A stretch of 64,000 bases of DNA from Carpediemonas membranifera (GCA_019828565.1 JAHDYR010000069.1:124001-188000), one strand, 5' to 3'. Numbered from the stretch's first letter, positions 48,952 through 58,837 are shown. Program-made: numbers and translations. Notes: generated by a model from the letters alone, not told the origin.

Positions 48952-50533
48952 CTATAACACGAGAGTAAGCGGGATAGTCAGCAGCAATGGAACAGCCCCC
49001 AGGATGTACGGCGTCCGATACGACCCAGTCAGCCCCACGGCCATGGTCCCACTCACCGTCATCAGCATCTGGGGCAGCGTCTCGGCCGAGAAGACCAGGG
49101 TGTTCACGAGGCCGACGTCGCTGATGTGGGTGTAGTGGGCCGCCCGGCTGAAAACGAAGTTGGTCGACCCGCCAAAGCCGAGGCCAATTAGGACCTGAGC
49201 GAAGGCAAACGTGAGGAGTCCCGGGGCGAACGCACACATGATTAAGCCCACAAGGAGAATAACGTTGAACATCGCGCCAAACAGGACAGTTCTGAAGCGA
49301 CCCAGAACCCTTGCTAGTAGCGCATCCAGTGCAAGCCAAATGAACGCGGAGAGCATCACTCCCAGTGAGATGATCGAGTCTGAAGTACCCGCTAAGCTCG
49401 CGCCTTCTTCGTATTTCTTAAACTGCACACTGTTGGGGTGGGCATGGGGGTCTCCGTGATAAATGTCGACTCCGAGAAACTCTGGATTAAAGACCCACGC
49501 CGTCCAGCCTGAGTAGAAAGCAGCCATGCACCATAGTAGAACGAGACCGACGCGGACCCACGATGTCTTCTTTCTTCCTTCTTCTTTCACAGAGATGGCG
49601 TCTGGGTCGACTTCGGCGGGCGAATCAGGTTCTTGAGCGACGGAGAGAAGGGGAATATCCTTGATGGTGGGCTGCTCAACGTTGTCTTTTCTTGCACAAG
49701 CACGGGCCTCCGCTTTCGAGAAAAAGACGGGAATGGCCGTGATAAAAAAGATGACCACTCCGATCGGATAGTACAAGTTCATCGTGTGTCCCACTGGTAG
49801 CCACTTGTTCAGAGGAATAGACGTGGCTTGGAAGCCGAATATCATCGCGAAGCCAAGTATTGCGGTTGTGAGCACATGGTTGATTGATTCAAGGCGGGGG
49901 TCGGCCACGGTCCCGACCAGGGCTCGAATGAATGACTCAATAACTGGGTAAGTTGGGTTGGATGTGCAAACACTTGTTGAGAATGTCGAGAAGTGTGTTC
50001 AAGAAAAGCTGGGAGGCAATGATGAATCGGCTTGGGAGGCTGGGGAAGATGGTGCCAGAGGTGAGTGGGACACAGAGCGCACAAGCGCCGCAAAGAAGGA
50101 TAGAGACGGTCAGAATCAGTCTACGAGATCCGTAGCGATAGCGGATGACCTTGGGAAACCGATCAGACAGGGCGCCCGCTATTGGGATAATGATGACCGA
50201 GATGATGGGTGAGAGTTGGAAGGGGAGCGTGCTGAGCTCTCCGGACGCCCCGTGCTCGAGTAGGGTGCTGGAGGCCCATGAGTAGACGCCTGCCCACTCG
50301 ATTTCCATGCCCGCGATGGAAACCATGAGGAGGAGGCTAATCACGAGGTTCTTGCCAAGGGGAGAGGAGAAAAAGGCGGCAATGTGGTGGGGGAGTTGTG
50401 GGATGTTCGCAAAAGTGCGAGAAACCGACAGTGTTTCCGTAGTTCTGATGGAATTACCGTCGCTGAGGATGGACTCGGTGGTTAGCTCGGAAGAATCACT
50501 GGAATCTTCCTCAATGTCAGCATAAGAATTCAT
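48952..50533 (-). CDS. GPH/SLC45-type sugar transporter (two exons)
   Basis: MFS-type transporter of the glycoside-pentoside-hexuronide cation symporter / SLC45 sucrose group. Exon 1 (50533-49972) carries an acidic cytosolic leader, then VSIAGMEIEWAGVYSWASSTLLEHGASG and PIISVIIIPIAGALSDRFPKV with RYGSRRLIL, the group's loop-2 signature. Exon 2 (49943-48952) continues with FIRALVGTVADPRLES and about eight more helices to LTIPLTLVL. Total about 517 residues, the usual length for 12 helices. The frames differ; removing 28 nt (49944-49971) restores them and reads LNKFIESFIRALVG. The substrate (sucrose or another sugar) is not determinable. It lies directly downstream of the 6PGD gene, same strand. 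Confidence 0.8.
49944..49971 (-). other. Putative 28-nt intron of the transporter gene
   Basis: It begins GTTTGC and ends TTACCCAG, with a length not divisible by three. It is the only GT-AG span in the overlap that joins the two frames in phase without deleting the conserved RALVGTVADPR stretch. Confidence 0.55.
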
Positions 50534-50835
50534 GGTGTTGTTGTTGTTGCTCAAAGGACGACGAGATGCCTTACAGCCTTCGTTCGTTCAGTTTGACTTT
50601 GCCGACTCGATCATCTCGATCTTGTACGATATTTTGAATGAATCGTCATGACCACTCACCCGACCCGACTACAAGGCCCATGAAAACTTCCCTTTAACCA
50701 ACAAAACTTAGTCGAGTCACCTGTTTAAATAATGCCAAAATTGGAACGGCAGCAAGACAAAAGCAGACCGACAAATCAAACGAAATCACAAAACATTTCA
50801 CTTACATGTTTACTTCACGCCATTCAAACCACCAC

Positions 50836-52245
50836 TCAAGCCTTCCAATGGGTATGGAAGACGCCCTCCTTGTCGACACGCCTATACGTATGGGCGCCAA
50901 AGTCGTCACGCAGGGCCTGCACGATGTTCTGGGGCAGGCGGGTGGCGACCATCTGCTCCATGTAGCCGAGCGTGCTCATGATGCAGAGGGCGGGGGTCCC
51001 GGTAACTGCGGCGTCGGCTACGAGCTGCCTCAGACCAGTGACGCCGCTCTGGGTGATGAGACTGACCAGCGACTTGCCTGTCCAGTCGCCAGTGGCCTTG
51101 AATGTCTCTGTGATTGGGCCGAGCAGGGCCGACTGAATGATGCACCCGCCCCGCCAGATGCGGGCGACCTCGGGCAGGTCGACCGTAAAGCCGAGTGACT
51201 TGCCGGCAAGGATGATCTCGAAACCCTGGATGTAGCTCAGAATAACCATAGTCTGGTAGGCCGCCTTTGTGCTCTCGATGAGCTGCTTGAGGTCGACCTT
51301 CTTCGTCTGCTTGGGAGCCACCGGTCTGATTGTCTCGCCCTTCTTGCGGAGAGCAAGGTCTCCGGATTGTGACCGGGCAGCAACGGCGGCCATGATGGAG
51401 GGCGCGGCGACACCCAGCTGGAGAGCGGTCTCGGCGGTCCACCGGCCGGTGCCCTTCTGCTCGGACTGGTCGATGATGAAGTCAATGAGGGGAGCCTCGC
51501 CCTCATAGACCTCGAGGACGTCCCCGGTGATATCAAGGAGGAATGATGAGAGGGCGGGGTCGTCCCGGAGGGCGTGGAACACGGCGGTGAGGTCGGCGTG
51601 GGTCAGCCCGTAGGTCGACTTGAGTATGTCGTACAGCTCGGCGATGATCTGCATGATGGCGTACTCGATGCCGTTGTGCACCATCTTCACGAAGTGGCCA
51701 GAGGCGGAGGGGCCGGTCAGGGCGACGCACTTGCCGCCGAGCTTGTCGTCGGCCGCCATTGGCTCGAACACGGCCTTCACCAGGTGCCACACCTTGTCAC
51801 TACCGCCAGGCATCATCGAGGGCCCATGGAGCGCGCCCTCTTCGCCGCCACTGACGCCCATGCCCATAAAGTGCAGCCCGGCCGCCTGGTAATCCTCGAA
51901 ACGGCGGACGGTGTCGGGGTAGTAGGTGTTGCCGCCGTCCACGACAACGTCGCCGGGGGTAAGGAGGGGCTTGAGGCCGTTGAGGACGGCGTCGACGGGA
52001 TTGCCCGCCTTGACCATTACGAGGACGACGCGGGGCGCTGGAAGAGCCTCGACGAGTTCGTTAAGAGTCTTAGTAGCAACGAATTCACCGTCAGCGCCGT
52101 GATCGGCCATGAACTTCTCTGTTACAGCGGTAGTTCGGTTGTAGACGACGACATGGTGGCCACGAGAGGCCGCGTTGCGAGCAAGATTGCTGCCCATAAC
52201 GCTAAGGCCGATAACACCAAGAGATACGTTGGATTTCGAAGACAT
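50836..52245 (-). CDS. 6-phosphogluconate dehydrogenase
   Basis: Oxidative decarboxylation of 6-phosphogluconate to ribulose 5-phosphate with NADP+, in the cytosol. The 469-residue protein has the Rossmann start LGVIGLSVMGSNLARN, YNRTT, GVSGGEEGAL, the catalytic KMVHNGIEYAIMQ stretch, and GTGRWTAETALQLGVAAPSI. It ends IVQALRDDFGAHTYRR and HWKA. Length and motifs are standard. The start is the ATG at 52245, 257 bp from the divergent ATG of the first enzyme of the same pathway. AGTAAAC lies about 20 nt past the stop. Confidence 0.97.
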   Translation of the reverse strand: MSSKSNVSLGVIGLSVMGSNLARNAASRGHHVVVYNRTTAVTEKFMADHGADGEFVATKTLNELVEALPAPRVVLVMVKAGNPVDAVLNGLKPLLTPGDVVVDGGNTYYPDTVRRFEDYQAAGLHFMGMGVSGGEEGALHGPSMMPGGSDKVWHLVKAVFEPMAADDKLGGKCVALTGPSASGHFVKMVHNGIEYAIMQIIAELYDILKSTYGLTHADLTAVFHALRDDPALSSFLLDITGDVLEVYEGEAPLIDFIIDQSEQKGTGRWTAETALQLGVAAPSIMAAVAARSQSGDLALRKKGETIRPVAPKQTKKVDLKQLIESTKAAYQTMVILSYIQGFEIILAGKSLGFTVDLPEVARIWRGGCIIQSALLGPITETFKATGDWTGKSLVSLITQSGVTGLRQLVADAAVTGTPALCIMSTLGYMEQMVATRLPQNIVQALRDDFGAHTYRRVDKEGVFHTHWKA

Positions 52246-52502
52246 GTGCTGTTTTCAATTCTGGTTGTCAGATGTTGTAGGCTCACGGCAGGAATTACGA
52301 TATTTCATGTTAATATTGATTTACTGTCAATGCAGGGCTATCTGGCCTGTCAGAAAGTGATGACCTACCCAGCTGGCCATGTGCCATATGCATGTGGCTG
52401 GCGAGTCGCGAGATCGGATCAGATTTTGTCAAAATCAACCACCCAAGGCAGCTTGTCAAGGGCAGCGAGCATTGATCTGGCAATATGCAAGGAAACAACA
52501 AT
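52246..52502. promoter_or_regulatory. Shared intergenic promoter of 6PGD and G6PD
   Basis: Only 257 bp separate the two divergent start codons of consecutive pentose-phosphate enzymes. The space holds both 5' leaders and any promoter. I see no obvious TATA box. The sharing of the interval is direct; co-regulation is inference. Confidence 0.6.
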
Positions 52503-53914
52503 ATGTTCACATCCATCGTAGTAGTCGGAGCCTCTGGTATGTTTTAACGCTTTCCTCCCCTCACACAGGCGATTTGGCGAAGAAGAAGGTCATTCCTGCT
52601 CTCTTCAGTCTCTTTCACGACAGACACATCGCAAAAGAGAACTCAACAGTCGTAGGCTATGCCAGAAGCAAGATGACAGACGACGACCTCCGCGGCCGCA
52701 TCGCCGAGAACCTCGTCTGCCGCCTCAAGCAAGAAGACCAGCGGTCCTGTGGCGATATCCAGACAGAGTTCCTCAACAACCTCCACTACGTCTCCGGTAG
52801 CTACGACAGCGCCGAAGACATCGCCGCCCTCGACTCGAAGTTGAAAGAACTGGAGTCGGGCCACGAGAAGGTCAGGCGCTTGTTCTACCTGGCCATACCG
52901 CCCTCGGTGTTCACAGACGTTGCACACCTGGTGCACCTCCATGCTAGGGCGAAGCAGACCGTGCTTGTTGTGGAAAAACCGTTCGGTCACGACCTCGCAT
53001 CTTTTGAAGAGCTCAACCGCACGCTGCAGGAAGACTGGAAGGAGAGTGAGATCTACCGCATCGACCACTATCTCGGCAAAGAAGTCATCCAAAACTTGAT
53101 CGTGCTCCGCTTCGCCAACATTCTCTTCAACAACACATGGAACAGGGACTTCATCAAGAAGGTCGAGATCTCATTCAATGAGACCATCGATGTCAAGGGG
53201 CGGGGTGGGTACTTCGATTCTTACGGTATCGTCCGGGACGTGATACAGAACCACCTGATCCAAATTCTCGGCCTGGTCGCAATGGAACGGCCGTTGAGCA
53301 TGGAGAGCGGAGACATCGTGGCCGAGAAGAACAAAGTGCTCCGCAGCACTACCATAGATCCATCCTCCGTTGTGGTGGCCCAGTACGAGGGCTACACCGC
53401 CGACCCCACAGTCGAGCCAGACTCGAAGACTCCTACGTTCAGTCGGATGACTGCGAGGATCAACAACGAGAGGTGGGCGGGAGTCCCGTTCACTCTCACT
53501 GCTGGCAAGGCACTCGATCGGACCCAGACCTCGATCACGATCCACTATCGCTCCATCCCCGGCGAGCCTCTCTTCAACACGCCCTGCGGTAACACGTGTA
53601 ACAGGTTGTCGATCATCATCCAGCCGGACGAGCGGATTGAGTTGCGAACGATGAACAAGGTGCCCGGTATGGGTTTCGACGCCCGCTGCAGCGACCTCAA
53701 CATGCTCTATAGGGACACGTACAAGGGTGTTCACATCCCTGAGGCGTACGAGAGGCTGATTCTGGACGTCATTGAGGGGGACCAGAGGTTCTTCGTCCAA
53801 AGTGGCGAGGCGCGGTTGTCGTGGGTGCTGTTTGAACAGACACTGAAGGAAATTGACGACGGTCGGTTTGAGGTCAAGACTTATCCGTTTGGGGCCAAAG
53901 AAGGTGAGATCTAA
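52503..53914 (+). CDS. Glucose-6-phosphate dehydrogenase (two exons)
   Basis: First enzyme of the oxidative pentose-phosphate pathway, NADP-dependent. Exon 1 (52503-52536) is only 34 nt: MFTSIVVVGAS and the first base of a Gly codon. A 32-nt intron follows (52537-52568, GTATGT to CTCACACAG). Exon 2 (52569-53914) continues GDLAKKKVIPALFSLF, completing the coenzyme motif GASGDLAKKK across the splice site. Further motifs: VEKPFGHDL, the active-site YRIDHYLGKEVIQNL, and RWAGVPFTLTAGKALD. 459 residues, slightly short for the family (about 480-515). Because the intron splits a nearly invariant motif, this is the best-supported intron in the window. Confidence 0.96.
52537..52568 (+). other. 32-nt intron inside the G6PD coenzyme motif
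   Basis: It begins GTATGTTTTA and ends CTCACACAG. Removing it yields the family-invariant GASGDLAKKK stretch in one frame. The frame without splicing is blocked: TAA follows within the intron. Confidence 0.93.
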
Positions 53915-54107
53915 GTGTAAATAACGTGTGCGTCTTGTCATGGGTTGGGAGAGTTTGAGGACGTCAAGTCTGACAATGAGAATGATGAAGGCTGGCAAGT
54001 AGGAGTAGGATATGGTATGAACGAAGCAGGTGCGAGGTGCTGCGGTGCATGTGCCGCCGGTCGCGACTGCTGGCTGCGAAACCCGCCAGAAAACGAAGAA
54101 ATTCTGC

Positions 54108-54899
54108 ATGACATTCCGATATGGGGCTATTTGTGCAGCAGCATGCATTGCTCTATGGGAGAAAGACCCCATTCAGCCCAAATCGCTTACCAGTTTTTGC
54201 CAAGGAGTTCACTATCTCGAAGAACTGGACGAAGCACGCCTGACAGCCCTGATGCACCATCTTTCAGCCCATATAGTCCAAGGAACGAGCAAACTGACCC
54301 ATATAGTCTCCAGGTCATGCTTGCTGGACAGCGAGTGGCTTTCCATTCTTCCAAGCATCGCCTCCGCATGCGACATGCTCGGCCAAGCACTTCGCTGGCA
54401 CCCGGAGCCATTCGAGTTGATCGAATCACTCGCCATGTTCTCTCAGGATAAGACAGGCGGCTTCTTCGTGGTCATGCTCGACTTTCTAGGAACGATTGCC
54501 CGAGAACACAGGAATGCATTCAATGGCAAGCAATACGGCCCGGCCGACTTCGTGCCCCGAGCAATGCATTCACCAAGCGATATGATACTCCAAGAGGCAG
54601 CTAGCGCATCCCGTGCGGTCTTTAATCTCCTCTGTCACACTCTGCGTGGGATCCCGCAGAGTAACACGCCCCTCGACCCCATTCTAGTGGAACAGCTGGA
54701 AATCTCACAGAATCTGACATTATCGAGAGAAGATCAAGATATGACTCCGCCCGCTGAGTTTTTCATGGCTGCGTCTGCGTGCAGGCGGCTGAGTATCACA
54801 CGAAACGAGAAGGCCAGCCTTACGGTGAGTCGACTCGTATTCGAGCCGAGACGGTGGGAGCTGGCCGAGAACGCCGGGGTTGTTGGAGTTGTGAGCTGA
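54108..54899 (+). CDS. Unknown helical protein
   Basis: 263 residues from ATG 54108 (an earlier in-frame codon at 54030 is GTG). The protein is mostly predicted helix with several hydrophobic stretches but no clear membrane helix or signal peptide. Phrases such as LLDSEWLSILPSIASACDMLGQALRWHP suggest a helical repeat. There are no recognised motifs. Convergent with the rhomboid-like gene. Confidence 0.5.
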   Translation: MTFRYGAICAAACIALWEKDPIQPKSLTSFCQGVHYLEELDEARLTALMHHLSAHIVQGTSKLTHIVSRSCLLDSEWLSILPSIASACDMLGQALRWHPEPFELIESLAMFSQDKTGGFFVVMLDFLGTIAREHRNAFNGKQYGPADFVPRAMHSPSDMILQEAASASRAVFNLLCHTLRGIPQSNTPLDPILVEQLEISQNLTLSREDQDMTPPAEFFMAASACRRLSITRNEKASLTVSRLVFEPRRWELAENAGVVGVVS

Positions 54900-55035
54900 G
54901 AGATGAAGAACACTTCTTCGTCTCTGGCCTTTATGCTTTTCTGCTGTGTTGTTGGAACGGTTGGGTTGGGTCGGGAAGATGGTGAACGTTTACTGCGGCT
55001 CATGCAGTTGACTTGAAGGGAACGATTAAAGTCTC

Positions 55036-55368
55036 TCAAACACGTTCGCGGAGCCCTGCTGGCTGGGCGTGTTATTCTGCGAGGTCGGCATGGCGAGCCG
55101 ATGATCTTGGACTAACCTGCGTCGGCCTCAAGCGTCATTTACAGCATCATACAGAGACCTCAGTCCATGCGTGGGAACGGCTCTGCTCCGCCCGGCGACC
55201 CGCTGCTCCGGGGCCGGTTACTCTCCCACTGCGCGAGCGTCCTTCCCCGCCCCACCCACGTGGGCTGGTTCGGCACCTCCACGCGCCTTGGCTGCGGGTT
55301 GGCAGGATAAGGCCCCGTCTGCACGACCCGGCTCCGGTTCATGACGTTCATGCCCATGATGCCCGCCC
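55036..55368. repeat. 333-bp inverted duplication, left arm
   Basis: An exact reverse complement of 57660-57992 as far as I can read. It holds the last 70 codons of the rhomboid-like gene, its 3' flank, and (on the minus strand) a truncated copy of the first 19 codons of the RING gene. Confidence 0.97.
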
Positions 55369-56218
55369 TCTGCTGCGGCTGCTGCTGGTTGTTCGCCTGG
55401 GTCCTGAACTCGTCAAGAGGCCCCGTCTTGGGCACTCGCTTGGCCTTGACATACAGCGGGATCCTCTCGAGGAACGGCAACTTGTTCTCAATAAAAATAA
55501 AGAGTCGATCTGGCACAATCCAGCGCATGGGCCCAAAGAAATAGAGGTAGCCGACGATAATACCCGCCAACTCGCCAGCCCATGATGTGTTGAAGGGGCT
55601 GAGCGTGACAAGTGATATGATCTGGAACAAGATGAACATTACCCAAACGAAGACGTGCGATGGCATCGGGATGCAGTAACAGAAGATGAGCTTCTTCAAG
55701 TTGGCAAGGCCAATAAGCATGACGAGCGAGGTGAACATAAAGCCGGAGATGCCGACATTACAGCTATTGAAGAGGTACGTCCCGACATATGGAACGAAGG
55801 CGAAGGCCCAGCCGATCAATACCACGATGGAGCCTGTGATAATGGTTGTCACGACAAGACAAAAGAGGAAGTGAAGAGTTCCTGTGAGTCTCTCTACTGC
55901 AGCGGCCATGAATAGGAGGATGAAGACAGTGAACAACAGCTGGAAGGGGCCTGTGGAGACGAAGGCATACGTCAGCACCGTCCAAAGACTGAAACCGATC
56001 TTGTAGTTGAGGAAATTGGCTGGGATGAGGCAAAGCGCTTCGGGAATGTACGCAATTACTGCCATGCTTGGAATAAAGGCCAAAACGACGGCAACAGTCA
56101 GCAAAACACTCGCAAGGCCTAGTGATCGCAACCAGGCTTGGAACATGAAGCCCAGCTGGTCGCAAAAGCCAGGGCCGTTCGAATACATGCTATTTGAATA
56201 GTTTGGTCCGCCGCTCAT
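55160..56218 (-). CDS. Rhomboid-like membrane protein, likely pseudoprotease
   Basis: 352 residues with six or seven helices. Rhomboid landmarks: a first-helix segment SVLLTVAVVLAFIPSMAVIAY; LTYAFVSTGPFQLLFTVFILLFMAAAVERLTGTLHFL; NSCNVGISGFMFTSL, which includes the catalytic GxSG (GISG); and WAGELAGIIVGYLYF, which aligns with the usual H-L-x-G catalytic histidine helix but has Glu-Leu instead of His-Leu. The serine is present, the histidine is missing, so proteolysis is unlikely by the standard mechanism. A soluble Gln/Pro/Arg-rich tail follows (from about residue 265). ATG 56218 is good. The 3' end lies inside a duplicated segment. TGTAAAT lies 16 nt after the stop. Confidence 0.75.
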   Translation of the reverse strand: MSGGPNYSNSMYSNGPGFCDQLGFMFQAWLRSLGLASVLLTVAVVLAFIPSMAVIAYIPEALCLIPANFLNYKIGFSLWTVLTYAFVSTGPFQLLFTVFILLFMAAAVERLTGTLHFLFCLVVTTIITGSIVVLIGWAFAFVPYVGTYLFNSCNVGISGFMFTSLVMLIGLANLKKLIFCYCIPMPSHVFVWVMFILFQIISLVTLSPFNTSWAGELAGIIVGYLYFFGPMRWIVPDRLFIFIENKLPFLERIPLYVKAKRVPKTGPLDEFRTQANNQQQPQQRAGIMGMNVMNRSRVVQTGPYPANPQPRRVEVPNQPTWVGRGRTLAQWESNRPRSSGSPGGAEPFPRMD

Positions 56219-56570
56219 TGTTGTGTACTTACTACGGGCGTTCGTAGGTTGACAAAGATCGATCTATTCTGGATTTGATTGATTTGAGTGGTCGCACGTT
56301 CATAATGCCGTGGCATGCCACTTGTTGGGTCCATTCTCCAATTTCTTTCGTCCTTTTCAGAAAGTTGATTGATCTTCCTCGGAGTTGTCAATGATTGAGC
56401 AAAGTGTTTGAAGAGTGGAGCAATCTCAAACCCTGCTTTGATCAGCAAGTTACTCATGTCATTTCCCGCGTCTGGAGCCAGCTACACACAAGACCGCACC
56501 CTGCACCCTTGAATTAATCATCTGCAAAACCCGCCACTCACAAACAAAGGCTGCTGATTTCCTGCCATTC

Positions 56571-57554
56571 ATGGAGAATAATGCCTCATTTGTGACCTTT
56601 GATGAGAAACCAAAGGTTATCCATGACCATGAGCACGAAGAGAAGCCTCGTCACTCCCTTCATCATGACAAACAAAGAAACGTTGAAATGGACGACATTA
56701 AGCGCGTCTTGGGCGAAGATTATCACCATGAGATGGATGAGCCGGATTATTCGTCCGACAGTGAGTACGAATCAGTGCCTACCGTGAGCCCTCTGAAGTC
56801 CAGCCACGTCCAACTCGACAAGCCCCTCTCCCTGATCTTTTACGACCTCCTCTCTAATATTACGCTTCACTCGCACCAGCTCCTTGCTGGCCGCATCATC
56901 AACTCCTCTCTTGCGCTCGCTAGCCTTGAGCTGGACGGGAACCCACGTCCACCGACGCCCCCCTGCAGGTCAACATGCTCCGATGCGCTTGAAATGGAAG
57001 AATCCGACCCCCACTCGGCCGGTACATACCCCACAGAGTCGTTTGCCTCGCCCACTATGTCTCCAAGGTCAATCCTCCGCACCCACGACGATTCAACCGA
57101 GGCAGATGCCGACACCAAGTCCGTCCGGTCTGTGAAGTTCGGCAGAGCCGTCTGCGCCTCCCACTCGTTCGGTGGCGGTGAGGATGAGCTCCCCATGCCA
57201 CCCAGCCCCAAGCCGATCGCCGAGTCACAGCACGCACTTGCCGTGGCCATCGGAGCTCATGTGCCTGACGTTGTCAGCATGGTGGGCATCAAATCCGCAG
57301 AAATCGCCTCACTCCGCAAGACTATCGGGTTTTTCGTCTGGTCCCTGCGTCTTGACGAGCATGACGTGCCTCAACTAGAGCCTGAGCACTGGCGGGCACT
57401 GACCGCGCTCATGCTGCTGCTATTCAATGACCTACCGGAGCCCGATTCGCCTCTGTATGTGGACTTGAGCCATGACGAGATTGCGGGCCTAAGGACGATG
57501 AGTCTTTTGTCTGACGGCGACTATCAGATGATTTGCGACTTGTTCGTGGGTTAG
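56571..57554 (+). CDS. Unknown protein with PP1-docking-like motifs
   Basis: A 327-residue protein: His/Asp/Glu-rich first 70 residues, then a helix around LSLIFYDLLSNITLHSHQLLAG. A Pro/Ser-rich linker contains SILR (residues 167-170) and RSVKF (186-190). These match the SILK and RVxF docking motifs for protein phosphatase 1, in the order seen in known PP1 partners. The final 95 residues are helical (DYQMICDLFVG end). No enzymatic domain is recognised. The gene sits in the inverted interval between the two 333-bp arms. Confidence 0.6.
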   Translation: MENNASFVTFDEKPKVIHDHEHEEKPRHSLHHDKQRNVEMDDIKRVLGEDYHHEMDEPDYSSDSEYESVPTVSPLKSSHVQLDKPLSLIFYDLLSNITLHSHQLLAGRIINSSLALASLELDGNPRPPTPPCRSTCSDALEMEESDPHSAGTYPTESFASPTMSPRSILRTHDDSTEADADTKSVRSVKFGRAVCASHSFGGGEDELPMPPSPKPIAESQHALAVAIGAHVPDVVSMVGIKSAEIASLRKTIGFFVWSLRLDEHDVPQLEPEHWRALTALMLLLFNDLPEPDSPLYVDLSHDEIAGLRTMSLLSDGDYQMICDLFVG

Positions 57555-57659
57555 AAGTGTTTATATGTGTGTTAAAGTGCTATGTATACGTGGTATTAGG
57601 CTGTGTTTAGATCAGTTTTTGGTTGCCTGTCTAGTGAAGAAGGTTTGTTAATTCGCTAC

Positions 57660-57992
57660 GGGCGGGCATCATGGGCATGAACGTCATGAACCGGAGCCGG
57701 GTCGTGCAGACGGGGCCTTATCCTGCCAACCCGCAGCCAAGGCGCGTGGAGGTGCCGAACCAGCCCACGTGGGTGGGGCGGGGAAGGACGCTCGCGCAGT
57801 GGGAGAGTAACCGGCCCCGGAGCAGCGGGTCGCCGGGCGGAGCAGAGCCGTTCCCACGCATGGACTGAGGTCTCTGTATGATGCTGTAAATGACGCTTGA
57901 GGCCGACGCAGGTTAGTCCAAGATCATCGGCTCGCCATGCCGACCTCGCAGAATAACACGCCCAGCCAGCAGGGCTCCGCGAACGTGTTTGA
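57660..57992. repeat. 333-bp inverted duplication, right arm
   Basis: The reverse-complement partner of 55036-55368. It carries a complete-looking copy of the rhomboid-like gene's last codons, 68 bp of intergenic DNA and the start of the RING gene. Confidence 0.97.
57671..57868 (+). pseudogene. Duplicated rhomboid-like C-terminal fragment
   Basis: 65 codons identical to the last part of the minus-strand rhomboid-like gene at 55160-56218 (residues MGMNVMNRSRVVQ to FPRMD). The rest of the gene is absent here. It is a by-product of the inversion. Without its membrane domain it is not expected to act. Confidence 0.85.
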
Positions 57993-58656
57993 AACACCAG
58001 ATAGTAGAGAAACGCCATCAACAACGACACTTAATCCCAATCACACTCAATCCACGCCGGTTCAGACGAATACTGGCCAACAAGGCCAAGCAGCAAGCCA
58101 AACATACGAAAGATGGGACGATGAGCAAGTATACCGTGACGTAGAGGATCTTCTTCGAGCCCCTGCCAGGTCCACGCCAGCACGCCAGCCAAACCAGCGT
58201 CGTCGACGCCGCGACGTGTTTATGGACAGCGTACGGCCGGTAATAACCTCACCAGAGTTCATATCATCAGTCACTAGGCTCACCCAAGGTGTTCTGGAGG
58301 GGGCATCGGCCGCTCTATTTGGCCCCGGTAGTGTTTCTGCCGAAGGCGGTATTTTCTCTGACTTCATGCCGATGCTCAGCGAACAATTCCTCGAGAGAGT
58401 CCCGGTTCCCGTGCCCCAGAACGAGCTTGAGCTCATCCCGGTCGTCTCCTTCCGCCCCGGCATGTTTGCCTCTGACCCGACCTGCGCAATCTGTCGCGCC
58501 GACTACACGTACAACGAGAACATCAGAGTACTACCCTGCGGCCACCACATGCACCAGCGCTGTGTGGATGTCTGGTTCGAGACGAGAAACACATGCCCCA
58601 TGTGTCGGGAGCGGGTGGCTGCTTGCATAGAGCAGGGCGTGGATGACGTTGACTGA
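57937..58656 (+). CDS. RING-H2 finger protein (E3 ligase-like)
   Basis: 239 residues. The first 170 are Gln/Thr/Pro-rich or helical with an Arg-rich patch (RRRRRDVFM). The RING-H2 spans residues 183-223: C183, C186, C201, H203, H206, C209, C220 and C223, spacing C-x2-C-x14-C-x-H-x2-H-x2-C-x10-C-x2-C, which is canonical. That supports ubiquitin-ligase activity; substrate unknown. The first 19 codons lie inside the 333-bp duplication, and a stub copy of them is present downstream of the rhomboid-like gene. Confidence 0.85.
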   Translation: MPTSQNNTPSQQGSANVFETPDSRETPSTTTLNPNHTQSTPVQTNTGQQGQAASQTYERWDDEQVYRDVEDLLRAPARSTPARQPNQRRRRRDVFMDSVRPVITSPEFISSVTRLTQGVLEGASAALFGPGSVSAEGGIFSDFMPMLSEQFLERVPVPVPQNELELIPVVSFRPGMFASDPTCAICRADYTYNENIRVLPCGHHMHQRCVDVWFETRNTCPMCRERVAACIEQGVDDVD

Positions 58657-58837
58657 GGGTTGTGAGTGTGGGACGTTTGGGTAGTTTAGTAAAGTTTGCA
58701 TGGACGAGCTTGGCTGGCTGAAGAAAGCTCAGGTTTGATGATCTGGTCGGAGCTGCAAGTTCATCGCTCCCCGCCTCACACCAGGCTCTGTGAGGTCGAC
58801 ACCTCGACGCCATGACTCCGGTTCAAGTCGTCTAGTG

